Shown: positions 6,177 through 15,917, numbered from the stretch's first letter. The stretch is DNA of 64,000 bases from Chitinophaga barathri (GCF_003807585.1 NZ_RMBX01000002.1:434001-498000), one strand, 5' to 3'. Numbers and translations: made by a program. Notes: a model not told the origin generated them from the sequence alone.

Positions 6177-9100
6177 CTAGAATTTCACCTGTACAATAAA
6201 ACCGAATGTTGCAGGCACCGGCAGGTTGCCGCCTTCCACACCCTGGATATTTCCACCGCTGTTCGTCAGTTCCGGATCGATGTAATCGTTCACGGTATAG
6301 ATGTTCCAGAGGTTCCTGCCGTATGCGGATACACGCACCTGGCGTACAATGCTGGTCTTGGAGAACGGGATGGTATAACCTGCCGTCACTTCGCGCAGCT
6401 TCACGTAAGTACCGTCAAAAATGCTCTGCGTGGTGGGGCCGTTGGAGAAACCCAGTGCCCAGTCCATCGCGGAAATGCGCGTGGTGTTCACTTTGGTATT
6501 GGACACGCTGTAAGAGCCGTCCGGGTTAAATGTTACGGTACCGTTCACACCGTCCAGCACGAGGCCGTTTTCGCGGATGCCGTTTTCTGCCGTCGGTTTC
6601 AGTACACCGGTCTGCATACCCACTTTGTAAGTCTGGGAAAATACTTTCCCGCCTACACGCCCGTCTACGAGAATGCCCGCATCCCAGCGTTTGTAAGTGA
6701 AGCGCTGGCCGATACCGAACTGCCATTTGGGGAGAATGCTGCCCAGCGGCACCATTTGCTCCGTGCGCAGGTATGCGCCGTTTGCACCGATCACTTTATT
6801 TCCATCGTTGTCATATACAAAATCATATCCAAGGAACTGACCGTAAGACTCTCCTTCCCTGGCCACCAGCGTGATGAGCGTGCCGGTCGGGTCGTTGATG
6901 GGATAACTGCTGGCGTCTTCCGTCAGTTTCACCACTTTGTTTTTGTTGGTGCTCCAGTTCAGGTTTACATCCCAGTTAAAATCCTGGTTGGTAACGGGCA
7001 CTACGTTCAGATTCACTTCCACACCCTGGTTATTGATCTTACCCGCGTTGATGAAACGGGATTCATAACCAAATGCGGTGGACACCGGGATGTTGATGAT
7101 CTGGTTCCGGCTGTCGTTCGTATACACGGTTACATCCAGGCCCAGCCTGTTGCGGAATGCTTTAAAGCTCACGCCTGCTTCGTAAGAGGAAGTGATCTCC
7201 GGCTTCAGCTCAGGGTTCGCGAAGATGGACGGGAGTTTATACCCGGGGTTGCCGTTGAACGCCTGTGTGGCTTCGTATGCCTGCTGCAACTGGTAAGGAT
7301 CGGTGTCGTTGCCCACCTGCGCCCAGCTGAGGCGGAGCTTCAGGAGGTTGATCCAGCTGGAGGATTTTAATTCACCCAGTTCGCTGATCACGAATGAAGT
7401 GGATACAGAAGGATACGCGAAGGAGTTTTTGTCCAGCGGTAAAGTGCTGCTCCAGTCGTTGCGCAATGTTCCGTCCAGGAAAAGGAAACTCTTGTAACCC
7501 AGCGATACGCTTCCGAAGAGTGAATAAATGCTCTTGTGGAAGGAGTTGGATTCGTTCAGCACGCTGCTGGCGTTTTTCAGGTTGTAATAGTCCGGTATAA
7601 TGAGGCCACCCTGTGTGGCAGCGTTGCTGATACGGCGTTTCTGGTTCATGATGTTACCACCCGCGAATGCGGAGAGGCTGAAATCATTCCAGCGTTTTTT
7701 TGCGTTGGCGAGAAACTCGTAGTTGAATTCGCTGAAGTTGTTCGAGTATTCGTTGTAAGAGCTCTGGCTGCGGGAGAATACCGCGATCCTGTCCTGGTTC
7801 TGGTAATCGTACAGGTCCGCGTTCACTTTGGAGCTGAGTTGTAACCAGCTGTTCACGTCGTAGGAAAGACCGATGTTCCCGTAGAAGCGGTCACGGTTTT
7901 CTTCGAGGTAACTTTCGAAGGCGGACCAGAAAGGATTGTCGATGTATTTAGTGGCGCGGCCGGCGGCGGTGTTTTCGTAACTGTTACGGTTCCATGCGCG
8001 GGGCGTGCCGTCCGGGCGTTTGTATTCGCGGAGTTTATCGTAGTCCACCTGTACCTGTCCCCACTGGTAGGCTTCCAGCATGATATTGCGGTTGCTGGCG
8101 CCGGTCCAGGGCCTGCCGGTGCTTTGGTTTTTTACATAGTTGACGTTCGCGGTGGCCAGGAATTTGCCGAAGCGGGAAGAACCGGAAAGGTTCACCGTAT
8201 TCCTGTGCAGGCTTGAATTGGGTATGGTACCACGAACGGCGCGATTGGTATAGGAGAGCCTGAAGGCCTGGTTCTCGTTGCCGCCGCTGATGGAGATATT
8301 GTTGCTGGATGCAAGGCCGGTGCGGAAGAAGTCTTCCACGTCTGATTTGGGATAGAGCCAGGGCTGCGGTTTCAGGTAATCGTCCGCGTATTCGGGGTCC
8401 AGGTTGTACCAGTGCAGTACGGGGGTGCCGTCCAGTTCGGGGCCCCAGCTTTCGTCCATGCCGTAGTCCACGATATTGTAAGTAGTGCCGTTGATGGTGG
8501 CCGTCTGGAAAGTATTGCTTTTACCGCCGCCGTAAAGGTGCTGGCGTTCGGGCAGGCGGGTGAGGCGTTCAAATTCAAGACCTGAATTGAGCGTTACGTC
8601 AAAACCTTTGCCTGCTTTCCCTTTTTTGGTAGTGATCACAAACACGCCGTTGGCCGCGCGAGTGCCATACAATGCGGCAGCGGCCGGGCCTTTCAGCACG
8701 TTGATGTTTTCAATATCATCAGGGTTCAGATCCTGGATCATATTGCCCACGTCTTTACCCGCGGACGAGTTGATCGTGCTTTTGGTATTCATGTCCGTAT
8801 TGTCGATGGTGATACCGTCGATTACAAACAGCGGCTGGTTGTTCCCTGAAATGGAATTGATGCCTCGCAGCAATACCCTTGTGGAGCCGCCCATGTTGCC
8901 ACCGGAGGAGATCACCTGCAGGCCGGCTACTTTACCGGAGAGGGCTCCCAGTGCGTTGGTGGGGCGTGTTTGCAGTTCGGCGCTTTTCACTTCCTGCACG
9001 GCGTAACCCAGTGCTTTGGTGGCGCGGGAAATACCGAGCGCCGTCACCACTACTTCCTGCAATTGTTTATCGCCTGTTTTGAGCGTTACATTGTAAGAAG

Positions 9101-9362
9101 CAAGGCCGCTGAGGGGCTGTGTGAATGTTTCCATCCCGATGAGGGAGAAAGTGAGTTCGGTGGCGTTGTCCGGAACATCCAGGCTGTAGCTGCCGTCTCC
9201 GGCGGAGATGGTACCGGTGCCGGTGCCTTTGATGAAAACGGTTACGCCGGGTAACGGCTGTCCGTCTGCGGTAGAAACTTTACCGGTGATTTTCCTGCTT
9301 TGTGCATAGATAGTTAGGTTGGTCATCAGCAAAAGCAGGGTAAGCTTAAGAAAGTGTCGCAT
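6177..9362 (-). CDS. SusC/RagA-family TonB-dependent outer-membrane transporter
   Basis: This is a 1061-residue outer-membrane protein. After a signal peptide ending in YAQS it has a carboxypeptidase-like beta-sandwich domain (GKVSTADGQPLPGVTVFIKG, about residues 26-100), a TonB-box region and a plug domain. The plug carries the SusC hallmarks GIDGI-like FVIDGITIDNTD, IENINVLKGPAAAALYG and NGVFVITTKKG. The rest is a 22-strand barrel ending in the aromatic residue of VQVKF. Family members import oligomeric nutrients with energy from TonB-ExbBD, together with the SusD lid encoded next. The length (just over 1000 residues) is typical. A TACCTTCG element (complement of 9401-9408), one base off the -7 consensus, lies about 40 bp upstream of the ATG. 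The substrate is unknown. Confidence 0.95.
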   Translation of the reverse strand: MRHFLKLTLLLLMTNLTIYAQSRKITGKVSTADGQPLPGVTVFIKGTGTGTISAGDGSYSLDVPDNATELTFSLIGMETFTQPLSGLASYNVTLKTGDKQLQEVVVTALGISRATKALGYAVQEVKSAELQTRPTNALGALSGKVAGLQVISSGGNMGGSTRVLLRGINSISGNNQPLFVIDGITIDNTDMNTKSTINSSAGKDVGNMIQDLNPDDIENINVLKGPAAAALYGTRAANGVFVITTKKGKAGKGFDVTLNSGLEFERLTRLPERQHLYGGGKSNTFQTATINGTTYNIVDYGMDESWGPELDGTPVLHWYNLDPEYADDYLKPQPWLYPKSDVEDFFRTGLASSNNISISGGNENQAFRLSYTNRAVRGTIPNSSLHRNTVNLSGSSRFGKFLATANVNYVKNQSTGRPWTGASNRNIMLEAYQWGQVQVDYDKLREYKRPDGTPRAWNRNSYENTAAGRATKYIDNPFWSAFESYLEENRDRFYGNIGLSYDVNSWLQLSSKVNADLYDYQNQDRIAVFSRSQSSYNEYSNNFSEFNYEFLANAKKRWNDFSLSAFAGGNIMNQKRRISNAATQGGLIIPDYYNLKNASSVLNESNSFHKSIYSLFGSVSLGYKSFLFLDGTLRNDWSSTLPLDKNSFAYPSVSTSFVISELGELKSSSWINLLKLRLSWAQVGNDTDPYQLQQAYEATQAFNGNPGYKLPSIFANPELKPEITSSYEAGVSFKAFRNRLGLDVTVYTNDSRNQIINIPVSTAFGYESRFINAGKINNQGVEVNLNVVPVTNQDFNWDVNLNWSTNKNKVVKLTEDASSYPINDPTGTLITLVAREGESYGQFLGYDFVYDNDGNKVIGANGAYLRTEQMVPLGSILPKWQFGIGQRFTYKRWDAGILVDGRVGGKVFSQTYKVGMQTGVLKPTAENGIRENGLVLDGVNGTVTFNPDGSYSVSNTKVNTTRISAMDWALGFSNGPTTQSIFDGTYVKLREVTAGYTIPFSKTSIVRQVRVSAYGRNLWNIYTVNDYIDPELTNSGGNIQGVEGGNLPVPATFGFIVQVKF

Positions 9363-9549
9363 GGTTTTTACCCTATTATATTTATAGACTAAATAGGTTG
9401 CGAAGGTATAGGATGTGTTAAAACTATCCTAATAAATTTTAACTATAGCTTCATCGATGCGCTGGAATATTGATGAATAAAGAGTTTCAGGGATTACTTA
9501 GTTGTAGCTGCAACTATCTTCGAAAACGTTTTCGTAGAGAAGCATTGTT

Positions 9550-9745
9550 TAAAAAGCCCGTCATTGAGGAGCAGCGGGGGATCTGTGCAGGGGCCGCGAC
9601 GAAGCAATCTCCATATCTAGGTGTACCTCCATTCGATGCAGGAGATTGCTTCGTCGCCCACCCACTTTAGCGCTGCCGCTCCTCGCAATGACGGGATTGC
9701 CCCGCCCACTTTAGCCCGCTGCTCCTCGCAATGACGGGCTTTTGC
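9550..9745. repeat. Nested inverted repeat with tandem copies of a dispersed intergenic repeat
   Basis: Two nested inverted repeats form a long palindromic element. The inner arms are GACGAAGCAATCTCC (9598-9612) and its exact complement (9641-9655). The outer arms are AAAGCCCGTCATTG (from 9553) and CAATGACGGGCTTT (to about 9742). The right side carries two direct copies (about 9661-9695 and 9706-9740) of CCCACTTTAGC followed by CTCCTCGCAATGACGGG. Sequences of the type GTCATTGCGAGGAGC and GAAGCAATCTCC recur between genes in many Bacteroidota genomes. No ORF, transposase or target-site duplication is visible. The gap 9363-9821 otherwise holds only the susC promoter region and the rpsA terminator. 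Confidence 0.75.
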
Positions 9746-9760
9746 TGGTCAAAATATTGA

Positions 9761-9791
9761 CAAAAAAAATCCCCTGGTTTGCACCAGGGGA
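9761..9791 (-). terminator. Intrinsic terminator of rpsA
   Basis: An 8-bp perfect stem TCCCCTGG/CCAGGGGA (9770-9777 and 9784-9791) with a 6-nt loop is followed on the minus strand by eight T residues. It lies 31 bp past the rpsA stop. Confidence 0.9.
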
Positions 9792-9821
9792 CCTTTTATT
9801 TTTAAACGAATCCGTCGTTAC

Positions 9822-11720
9822 TTATTCACCTTTCTTTTCTTCACCACCTTCGGACTGTTTCAGTTTTTCTCTGAGTTCAGCGAGAGCGCCGAGATCACCG
9901 AGTGTTGCTTTCTCCACCTTAGACTGGATGTTTTTCACAGTCTTACGGGTTTTGTCGGCTTCAGCACGTTGTTCTTTCTTCACAGCGTCTTTTTCGTCGG
10001 CTTTCACTTGTTCCCAAACCTTGGTGTGAGATACCAGGATGCGTTTTTCGTTGCGGTCGAATTCAATGATCATGAATTCTTTCACATCTTCAACAGCAAT
10101 GGGTTTCTCATCTTCAGTGCGCAGGTGACGGGCGGGAGCGTATGCTTCCAGGCCGTATTGCAGCTGCACGGTAGCGCCCTTGTCATCTTTCTTCACTACG
10201 GTACCTTCATGGATAGAACCAATCGGGAAGATAGTTTCGAAAGTATTCCAGGGATCTTCTTCGATCTGTTTGTGGCCAAGGCTCAGTTTGCGGTTGTCTT
10301 TATCAATGCCCAGGATCACTACTTCGATCTCGTTGCCCACTTTCGTGTACTCAGACGGGTGATTGAAGCGTTTGATCCAGCTCAGGTCGGAGATGTGGAT
10401 CATACCGCCGATACCGGTTTCCAGCTCTACGAATACGCCATAAGGAGTGATGTTTTTCACGATGCCTTTGTGACGGCTGTCCAGCGGGAATTTGGTTTCG
10501 ATAGTAGACCAGGGGTCTTCGGTGAGTTGTTTGATAGACAGGCTCATTTTACGCTCGTCTTTGCTCAGGGTAACTACCACTGCTTCGTACTCTTCGCCCA
10601 GTTTGAAGAACTCTTTGGCGTTGATCGGGGTGGAAGCCCATGAGATTTCGGATACGTGTACCAGGCCTTCTACACCAGGCAGAATTTCCAGGAATGCGCC
10701 GTAATCTTCGATATTTACAACCTTGCCTTTTACTTTGGCACCTTCGGTGATAGTTGCAGGCAGGGTATCCCACGGATGCGGGGTGAGCTGCTTGTAACCT
10801 AAGCTGATACGTTTCTTCTCGTCGTCGAAGTCCAGTACAACCACATTGATCTTCTGATCCATCTGGAGTACTTCGCTCGGGTGAGAGATACGGCCCCAGC
10901 TGATGTCTGTGATGTACAGCAGACCGTCCAGACCGCCAAGGTCGATGAACGCACCGAAGTCGGTAATGTTTTTGATGGTACCTTCCAATACCTGGCCTTT
11001 TTCCAGTTTGGAGATGATGTCCACACGTTGCTGCTCGATGTCGCTTTCGATAAGCGCTTTGTGGGAAACCACTGCGTTGCGGATAGCCTCGTTCACCTTA
11101 ACTACCTTGAACTCCATGGTTTTGCCTACAAACTGATCGTAGTCAGTAACCGGTTTAACGTCGATCTGTGAGCCGGGCAGGAACGTTTCCATACCATACA
11201 CGTCCACGATCAGGCCGCCTTTGGTTTTGCTGGTAACAGTACCAGTAACCACTTCGCCGGTTTTGTAAACTTCCACGATGCGTTCCCATGCACGTTGCAT
11301 ACGAGCCTGTTTGCGGCTCAGGTGCAGGTTGCCGTCGCGGTCTTCTTTTTCTACCACGAGCACTTCCACCTCATCGCCGATCTTCAGCTGGGGAAGATCA
11401 CGGAATTCGTTGAGGGAGATCAGACCATCGGATTTGAAGCCGATGTTCAGCACCACGTCGGTTTTGGTTAAGCCAACCACTGTACCGGTAAGCAGACCGT
11501 TTTCCTCGATCGTCTTAAAAGTACTGTCGTACGTTGCGTCGTACCTGGCTTTCTCTTCTTTGTTGTAAGAAGATACGTTACGTTTGTCCACGCTCCAGTC
11601 AAAATCGTCGTGAGCGGTGGCAACAGGTGCATTTGTTGTCGCTGTTTCCACAGTAGCTACTTCAGCCACAGGAACCTGTTGTTCAGCGTTTTGTTCGTTA
11701 GTAATGTTGTTTTCTGTCAT
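9822..11720 (-). CDS. rpsA: 30S ribosomal protein S1
   Basis: This is a 632-residue RNA-binding protein of the small ribosomal subunit that helps dock and unfold mRNAs at initiation. In Bacteroidota it is especially relevant because many genes lack a Shine-Dalgarno sequence. Six consecutive S1/OB-fold repeats are visible, with the typical GTVVGLTKTDVVLNIGFKSDG, GTVTSKTKGGLIVDVYGME, GTIKNITDFGAFIDLGG and GIVKNITPYGVFVELETG openings and SRKQA / LGYKQL / LGHKQI repeat ends. The N-terminus is Asn/Glu/Ala-rich and low in complexity, and the C-terminal 70 residues are charged and predicted helical. The frame is open 7 codons further up, but the ATG at 11720 follows the predicted transcription start more plausibly and gives an MTENN start. 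The gene is monocistronic, with its own promoter and terminator. Confidence 0.97.
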   Translation of the reverse strand: MTENNITNEQNAEQQVPVAEVATVETATTNAPVATAHDDFDWSVDKRNVSSYNKEEKARYDATYDSTFKTIEENGLLTGTVVGLTKTDVVLNIGFKSDGLISLNEFRDLPQLKIGDEVEVLVVEKEDRDGNLHLSRKQARMQRAWERIVEVYKTGEVVTGTVTSKTKGGLIVDVYGMETFLPGSQIDVKPVTDYDQFVGKTMEFKVVKVNEAIRNAVVSHKALIESDIEQQRVDIISKLEKGQVLEGTIKNITDFGAFIDLGGLDGLLYITDISWGRISHPSEVLQMDQKINVVVLDFDDEKKRISLGYKQLTPHPWDTLPATITEGAKVKGKVVNIEDYGAFLEILPGVEGLVHVSEISWASTPINAKEFFKLGEEYEAVVVTLSKDERKMSLSIKQLTEDPWSTIETKFPLDSRHKGIVKNITPYGVFVELETGIGGMIHISDLSWIKRFNHPSEYTKVGNEIEVVILGIDKDNRKLSLGHKQIEEDPWNTFETIFPIGSIHEGTVVKKDDKGATVQLQYGLEAYAPARHLRTEDEKPIAVEDVKEFMIIEFDRNEKRILVSHTKVWEQVKADEKDAVKKEQRAEADKTRKTVKNIQSKVEKATLGDLGALAELREKLKQSEGGEEKKGE

Positions 11721-11738
11721 AATATATTTTAAGGGAGG

Positions 11739-11769
11739 CAAAGATACGGAGATTATCCCTTCCCGGCAA
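11739..11769 (-). promoter_or_regulatory. Promoter of rpsA
   Basis: A -7 element TATCTTTG (complement of 11739-11746) matches TAnnTTTG exactly, and a TTG (complement of 11767-11769) lies 20 bp upstream. Transcription would begin near 11732, about 12 nt before the ATG at 11720. This favours the shorter S1 start. Confidence 0.6.
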
Positions 11770-11901
11770 TTTTATTTAGGCTAAATACCTGCTGTAAACG
11801 AACAGGTTACATATATTTTTGATAACCATCGGCTTACAGTCCTCATAGTCATTTCTCGCTGAAATGCAGGCGGGCAACCAATTTTTCTTTAATTTTCCGG
11901 T

Positions 11902-12792
11902 ATGAACGGAACTTCCCTTACATCGGATTTCAAACACTGGGTAAAACAAGGCAACTCTATTACCATCCTGATCATCATTAACATTGTTGTTTTCCTGCTG
12001 TTCGCTCTTTCAGGTTTTATTTCCGGCGCCGGACTCAGCAGCGTGGGCGCTTTCCTGTACGACAACCTCGCGCTTCACACCCTCCCCTCCATTCTTATCA
12101 GGAAACCCTGGGGAATGATAACCACAGCATTTACACATGTAGGAGTCTGGCATATACTGGGAAATATGATCATCTTTTTCTTTTTCGGAAACCTCTTCCG
12201 GACCGAACTGGGAAACAAACGCGTAGTACCCCTCTACCTTCTCAGCGGCTTCCTCTGCTCCTGCGTGCTCGTACTTTTTTATAACCTGCTGCCCGGCCTC
12301 CGCGGCACGGACACCACCGGCATCGGCGCTTCCGGGGCCGTGATGTGCTTTCTCGTAGCAGCCGCCACCGTAATGCCCAACCTGGAGATAATGATCTTTT
12401 TTATACTCCGGGTCCGCATTAAATGGGTAGCGGCGGCCGTCGTGCTCATAGACCTGGTATCCCTCCCGCACGACAACTTCGGCGGCCACGTTGCCCACCT
12501 CACCGGCGCCGCCTTCGGGTACCTCTACGTCCGCCAGCTCCAGCACGGGCGCGACCTCGTAGCCCCCATCGCCCGTTTCTTCGACCGCATTGGCGAAATA
12601 TTCACCAAAAAAGAACCCTCCACCCGTAATAAGTTCAAACCCAAAAAGTCGCCCCTCCGGGTAGTGCGGAACAATGAGCCCAGCCATGCCTCCCGCCTGG
12701 ACCAGCTGCTGGATAAGATCAATGAAAAGGGATATAACAGCCTGACCACCGAGGAAAAAACCTGGCTGCGCAAGTACAGCGACGAGAAATAA
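11902..12792 (+). CDS. Rhomboid-family intramembrane serine protease
   Basis: This is a 296-residue polytopic membrane protease. Six hydrophobic segments lie between residues 20 and 215. The catalytic serine is in GIGASGAV (after TM3, about residue 145) and the catalytic histidine in GGHVAHLTGAAFGY (about residue 200), the usual Ser-His dyad order. The HILGNMIIFFFFG stretch gives the conserved HxxxN of the oxyanion region. Residues after 220 form a soluble basic tail (KKEPSTRNKFKPKKSP) ending in a small helical domain, as in other Bacteroidota rhomboids. Substrates are unknown. It faces away from rpsA and is followed on the same strand, 76 bp later, by a hybrid histidine kinase gene. No functional link between the two is evident. 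Confidence 0.93.
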   Translation: MNGTSLTSDFKHWVKQGNSITILIIINIVVFLLFALSGFISGAGLSSVGAFLYDNLALHTLPSILIRKPWGMITTAFTHVGVWHILGNMIIFFFFGNLFRTELGNKRVVPLYLLSGFLCSCVLVLFYNLLPGLRGTDTTGIGASGAVMCFLVAAATVMPNLEIMIFFILRVRIKWVAAAVVLIDLVSLPHDNFGGHVAHLTGAAFGYLYVRQLQHGRDLVAPIARFFDRIGEIFTKKEPSTRNKFKPKKSPLRVVRNNEPSHASRLDQLLDKINEKGYNSLTTEEKTWLRKYSDEK

Positions 12793-12868
12793 AAATCCAT
12801 TAACATCCGATTAACAGCCTGATCCCCCGAATTCGATAGTTTTCTGTCAGAATAAGACGGCCCCAATC

Positions 12869-14551
12869 ATGGCTACAATCTGGTCCATACGAATACCGGG
12901 GATCATTTCGTCTATTGTTAGAACAGGCACAGGAGGCATAAACGACGAAGCCGCCGTTAAAAGCATAGTCCTCGTGAATACCCTGAGCGTCTCGCTCGGC
13001 AGCCTGATTTTAGTGATCGGCGCATTGTTCTGGTTTCTTACACAAAACCTGTTGATCCTTCTGCCAGCAACAGCAGAGTGTCTTATTGCATTCTCCGCCC
13101 TCCTGCTCAACCATTACCGCAGGTTCACCGCCGCCGCTTTACTGATCTTTTGCCTGCAATGCGCCGCTGTATTGTATTTCGGGATCGTATTGGGAGAAAT
13201 ACTGATGCTGCAGCTGATGGTCGTATTCCTCATCGCCGCTACCTATCTCATTTTCAACAGCACGGTCATCCGCCGTTGCTGCCTTGCCATGGCCATTGCA
13301 ACACTGGCAACATTGGAAATATGTTATTTCAACGGCGTGACGGGCATCATTCCCCTCAGCCATACTACCGGTTTTATTTTCAAATGGTGCTCTATGGGCG
13401 GCGTGCTGCTGCTCATCATCGTGACGGGCAGGCAATACGTGCGCAGCAGCGATTTCAGGCGTGTGTTTTTTTACCAGATCACCCACGAACTGCGCACCCC
13501 GCTGAACGCGGTGATGCTGGCCGCACAGCTCATCAAACGCGAGCTGCGTTACAAGCCGGACGCGCGGAACATCGAAGCGCTCACCGATCATATGCTTGCA
13601 GCGGGCAGTACCGCGGGGAACATCCTGGCGAATGTACTGGACATGGCCCGGCATGAGTCCGGCAAAAGCGACAGTAATGAAGAAACGGTGATCCGCCTGC
13701 TGCCTTTTTTTGAAAACATCCTGCAAAGCCACCGGGTGATAGCCCTGTACCGCAACATCCAGCTGCGGTTCGAAATGGAGCATATGCCCGCCCTCATCAA
13801 AGGCGACCCGCATACGCTGCATGTGATCATGGCAAACCTGCTGTCCAACGCCATCCAGTATGGCAACAAACACAGCGAAGTGACCGTGCGTATTGAAGGC
13901 GCGCAAAATACCTGGCAGATACGCGTGACCAATACCGGCGCCGGTATTCCGAAAGACAAACTGGATCATATCTTCGAGCCGTTTGTAACGCACCGTAATG
14001 TGCAGGTGGAAGGCACCGGCCTGGGCCTGTTCATCACCCGCATCAAAACCATGGCGCTCGGCGGTAATATTGCCGTGAAAAGCACGCCGGGAGAATATAC
14101 CACTTTCACCGTCACCCTGCCGCTGCGCGAAGGGGATGCGTCCATGCTGCCGGAAGAAACACAGGAAGAGCTGGAACATGCGTTTAACATGCACGTATTG
14201 ATCGCGGACGACAACGATATGAACAATATCCTGCTGGCCAAATACCTGCGCCAGCTGGGCTGCCGCGTAACCATGACCATCAATGGGCTGGAAGCCCTGC
14301 AGCAGGCCGAAATAGAAACCCCTGACCTGATGATACTCGACTATCACATGCCGGTGATGGACGGGAAAGAAGCCTTGTTGCAGATGAAACAAACGGCCGG
14401 CCTGAAACACATCCCTGTGATCATGGCCACCGGGGACGCCTACCAGGATACCCGCCAGATACTGATGGACGCGGGCGCCGAAGCTTTCCTGCAAAAACCC
14501 ATCAACTTCCACCAGCTGCATCACACCCTTCAGACCTGCCTGAAAAGATGA
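12869..14551 (+). CDS. Membrane-bound hybrid sensor histidine kinase with receiver domain
   Basis: This 560-residue protein has an N-terminal membrane region of about six segments (residues 35-187) without a large periplasmic sensor. A HisKA domain follows, with the phosphorylatable His206 in FYQITHELRTPLNAVML. The HATPase_c domain has the N box MANLLSNAIQYGNKHSEV and the G boxes NTGAGIPKDKL and GTGLGLFI. The C-terminal receiver (about 435-555) has its phospho-acceptor Asp491 in MILDYHMPVMDG and the lysine in FLQKP. No output domain or partner regulator lies next to the gene. Signal output would therefore go through a separate phosphotransfer protein or the receiver may tune the kinase. The signal cannot be read from the sequence. 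The ATG at 12869 is the first good start; the gap to the rhomboid gene is short. Confidence 0.93.
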   Translation: MATIWSIRIPGIISSIVRTGTGGINDEAAVKSIVLVNTLSVSLGSLILVIGALFWFLTQNLLILLPATAECLIAFSALLLNHYRRFTAAALLIFCLQCAAVLYFGIVLGEILMLQLMVVFLIAATYLIFNSTVIRRCCLAMAIATLATLEICYFNGVTGIIPLSHTTGFIFKWCSMGGVLLLIIVTGRQYVRSSDFRRVFFYQITHELRTPLNAVMLAAQLIKRELRYKPDARNIEALTDHMLAAGSTAGNILANVLDMARHESGKSDSNEETVIRLLPFFENILQSHRVIALYRNIQLRFEMEHMPALIKGDPHTLHVIMANLLSNAIQYGNKHSEVTVRIEGAQNTWQIRVTNTGAGIPKDKLDHIFEPFVTHRNVQVEGTGLGLFITRIKTMALGGNIAVKSTPGEYTTFTVTLPLREGDASMLPEETQEELEHAFNMHVLIADDNDMNNILLAKYLRQLGCRVTMTINGLEALQQAEIETPDLMILDYHMPVMDGKEALLQMKQTAGLKHIPVIMATGDAYQDTRQILMDAGAEAFLQKPINFHQLHHTLQTCLKR

Positions 14552-14559
14552 TCCGGCGG

Positions 14560-14597
14560 CACCTTTTTAAAAAAGGTAAGCCCCGGGGAACCGGGGC
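14560..14597 (-). terminator. Terminator of the DUF3472 gene, between converging genes
   Basis: The perfect stem GCCCCGG-GGAA-CCGGGGC (14580-14597) is followed on the minus strand by TTACC and six T residues. A second small AT stem (ACCTTTTTAAAAAAGGT, about 14561-14577) extends it. It lies between the stop codons of the hybrid kinase gene (plus) and the DUF3472 gene (minus) and may serve both. Confidence 0.75.
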
Positions 14598-14630
14598 CTG
14601 ATCAGATTGTTTATCAGTAAACGTAAAATC

Positions 14631-15917
14631 CTATTCTCTTGGCAGACCCTCAAGGTCTACAACAGGCGGCGTTTTGACGGCCGGCCTGGTTTGAATGTCC
14701 CCTTTCTTCGTGGTGCCCACTTCGCGGAAACCGCCGGAGAACATGTAGAACATTCCATTTTCCACCCCGCTGCCGATATCGAACCGCGGATGTTTTTCGG
14801 CGTCGGCCGTGGTGGAAAAACGCGCCTGCGTCAGCTCTATCCACTGGCCGTTTGCGGTGCGGATCCACTGGTTGCCGTAGCGGGCTTTAAAAAGATCATC
14901 GCCGTTGGAACCGAAGTTTTCCACGAAAGAGTAAAGACCGGAAAGGTATTTCCCCGACTTCGGTTTGTCCCAGGTGGCCATAAATTTCCATTTAGACGTT
15001 GCAGGGTCATAAAACCATGCGGAATAAACGGTATGATCGCCTGAAGGTTTTCCCCGCAGCAATAATTTATAAGTGGTTTCGGCTTTCCAGTTGAAGCGCC
15101 AGTAGCTCTGGCCACCTGAACCTTCATTCCCGAAATCGTTCACGGTTACGTCCGCCCCTTTTTTGATCAGCTTCACCCGGTATTCCTCCGGAATGTCCTT
15201 CGGATTGTCCGTACTGAACGCGCTCCACACTGAAAACAGCACGCGGCGCTCCGTGGGGGAATTGATCTGGATACCAAAGTACCCGCCGCTCCAGCCATTC
15301 ACCATGTAATAGGCGTGTAGCGGCTGCGCGTCCGCCGGTACGGATATCTCGTTGTAGAACCACTCCGCCAGCGTATCCTTCGGGAAGGGGTAGCTGAGAT
15401 GGGTGGCGGGTGCGCTTTTATATTGACTGGTATTCGCTTTTGCACCTTCGGCCGCATCGCCTTTCAGCACCAGCGCCGTAATATCCGGCAGTTGTGTGCT
15501 TTTGCTGTCCGCGGCGGTCACTTTCACAAAATGATACCCGGGCTGCTTCACGCTGAAGGTACCAACGGGCAGCGTTACGAGGCCTTCGGTGGCCGGCACG
15601 CTCAGCACCATCTCCCTGCCTTCCAGCTCCACCTTCAGCTTCGCGGGGGCTGAGGATTTCAGGGTGAGCGATACATCCAGCTTACCCGTCTTCGCGGTCA
15701 CAAAATAGGTCCGCGAAAAGAGGCTGGCGTCTTTCCAGGCGGTAAGGCCGTTGCGGGAAATGTATCCCGTACCGCGGTCCGCCTTAGGATACACGTACCC
15801 ATTGCTGTACAGGGTAACTACGGTGGAATCGCCCGAAGGAAGGCGCTCCGCCCTGGCAGGCAGCGCAAAGGCGGCCAGCAGTAACAGTGACAGTGAATTG
15901 CTGCAATACTTTATCAT
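14631..15917 (-). CDS. Exported DUF3472 protein with N-terminal DUF5077-like domain
   Basis: This is a 428-residue protein with a signal peptide (NSLSLLLLAAFALPARA) beginning at the ATG at 15917. The longer open frame upstream (45 codons) is basic and not signal-like, so I reject it. The first half (about 25-160) is a beta-sandwich of the DUF5077 type, with a carbohydrate-binding-module-like composition. The second half (about 175-400) matches DUF3472: WFYNEISVP, YYMVNGWSGGYFGIQ, WRFNWKAETTYKLLLRG, WFYDPATSKWKFMATW and FVENFGSNGD. Family members are secreted and often found near glycan-degrading genes. The biochemical role is not established. Here it stands alone, with only a DUF4251 gene behind it on the same strand (about 140 bp upstream). 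Periplasmic or surface location and glycan binding are inferences. Confidence 0.8.
   Translation of the reverse strand: MIKYCSNSLSLLLLAAFALPARAERLPSGDSTVVTLYSNGYVYPKADRGTGYISRNGLTAWKDASLFSRTYFVTAKTGKLDVSLTLKSSAPAKLKVELEGREMVLSVPATEGLVTLPVGTFSVKQPGYHFVKVTAADSKSTQLPDITALVLKGDAAEGAKANTSQYKSAPATHLSYPFPKDTLAEWFYNEISVPADAQPLHAYYMVNGWSGGYFGIQINSPTERRVLFSVWSAFSTDNPKDIPEEYRVKLIKKGADVTVNDFGNEGSGGQSYWRFNWKAETTYKLLLRGKPSGDHTVYSAWFYDPATSKWKFMATWDKPKSGKYLSGLYSFVENFGSNGDDLFKARYGNQWIRTANGQWIELTQARFSTTADAEKHPRFDIGSGVENGMFYMFSGGFREVGTTKKGDIQTRPAVKTPPVVDLEGLPRE

Noticed and set aside
9470..9670. 66-codon frame in the palindromic element
   Set aside because: It lies within a repeat without a start context or similarity to a protein.
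9550..9745. Insertion sequence
   Set aside because: No transposase ORF and no target duplication were seen; it is a non-coding palindromic repeat.
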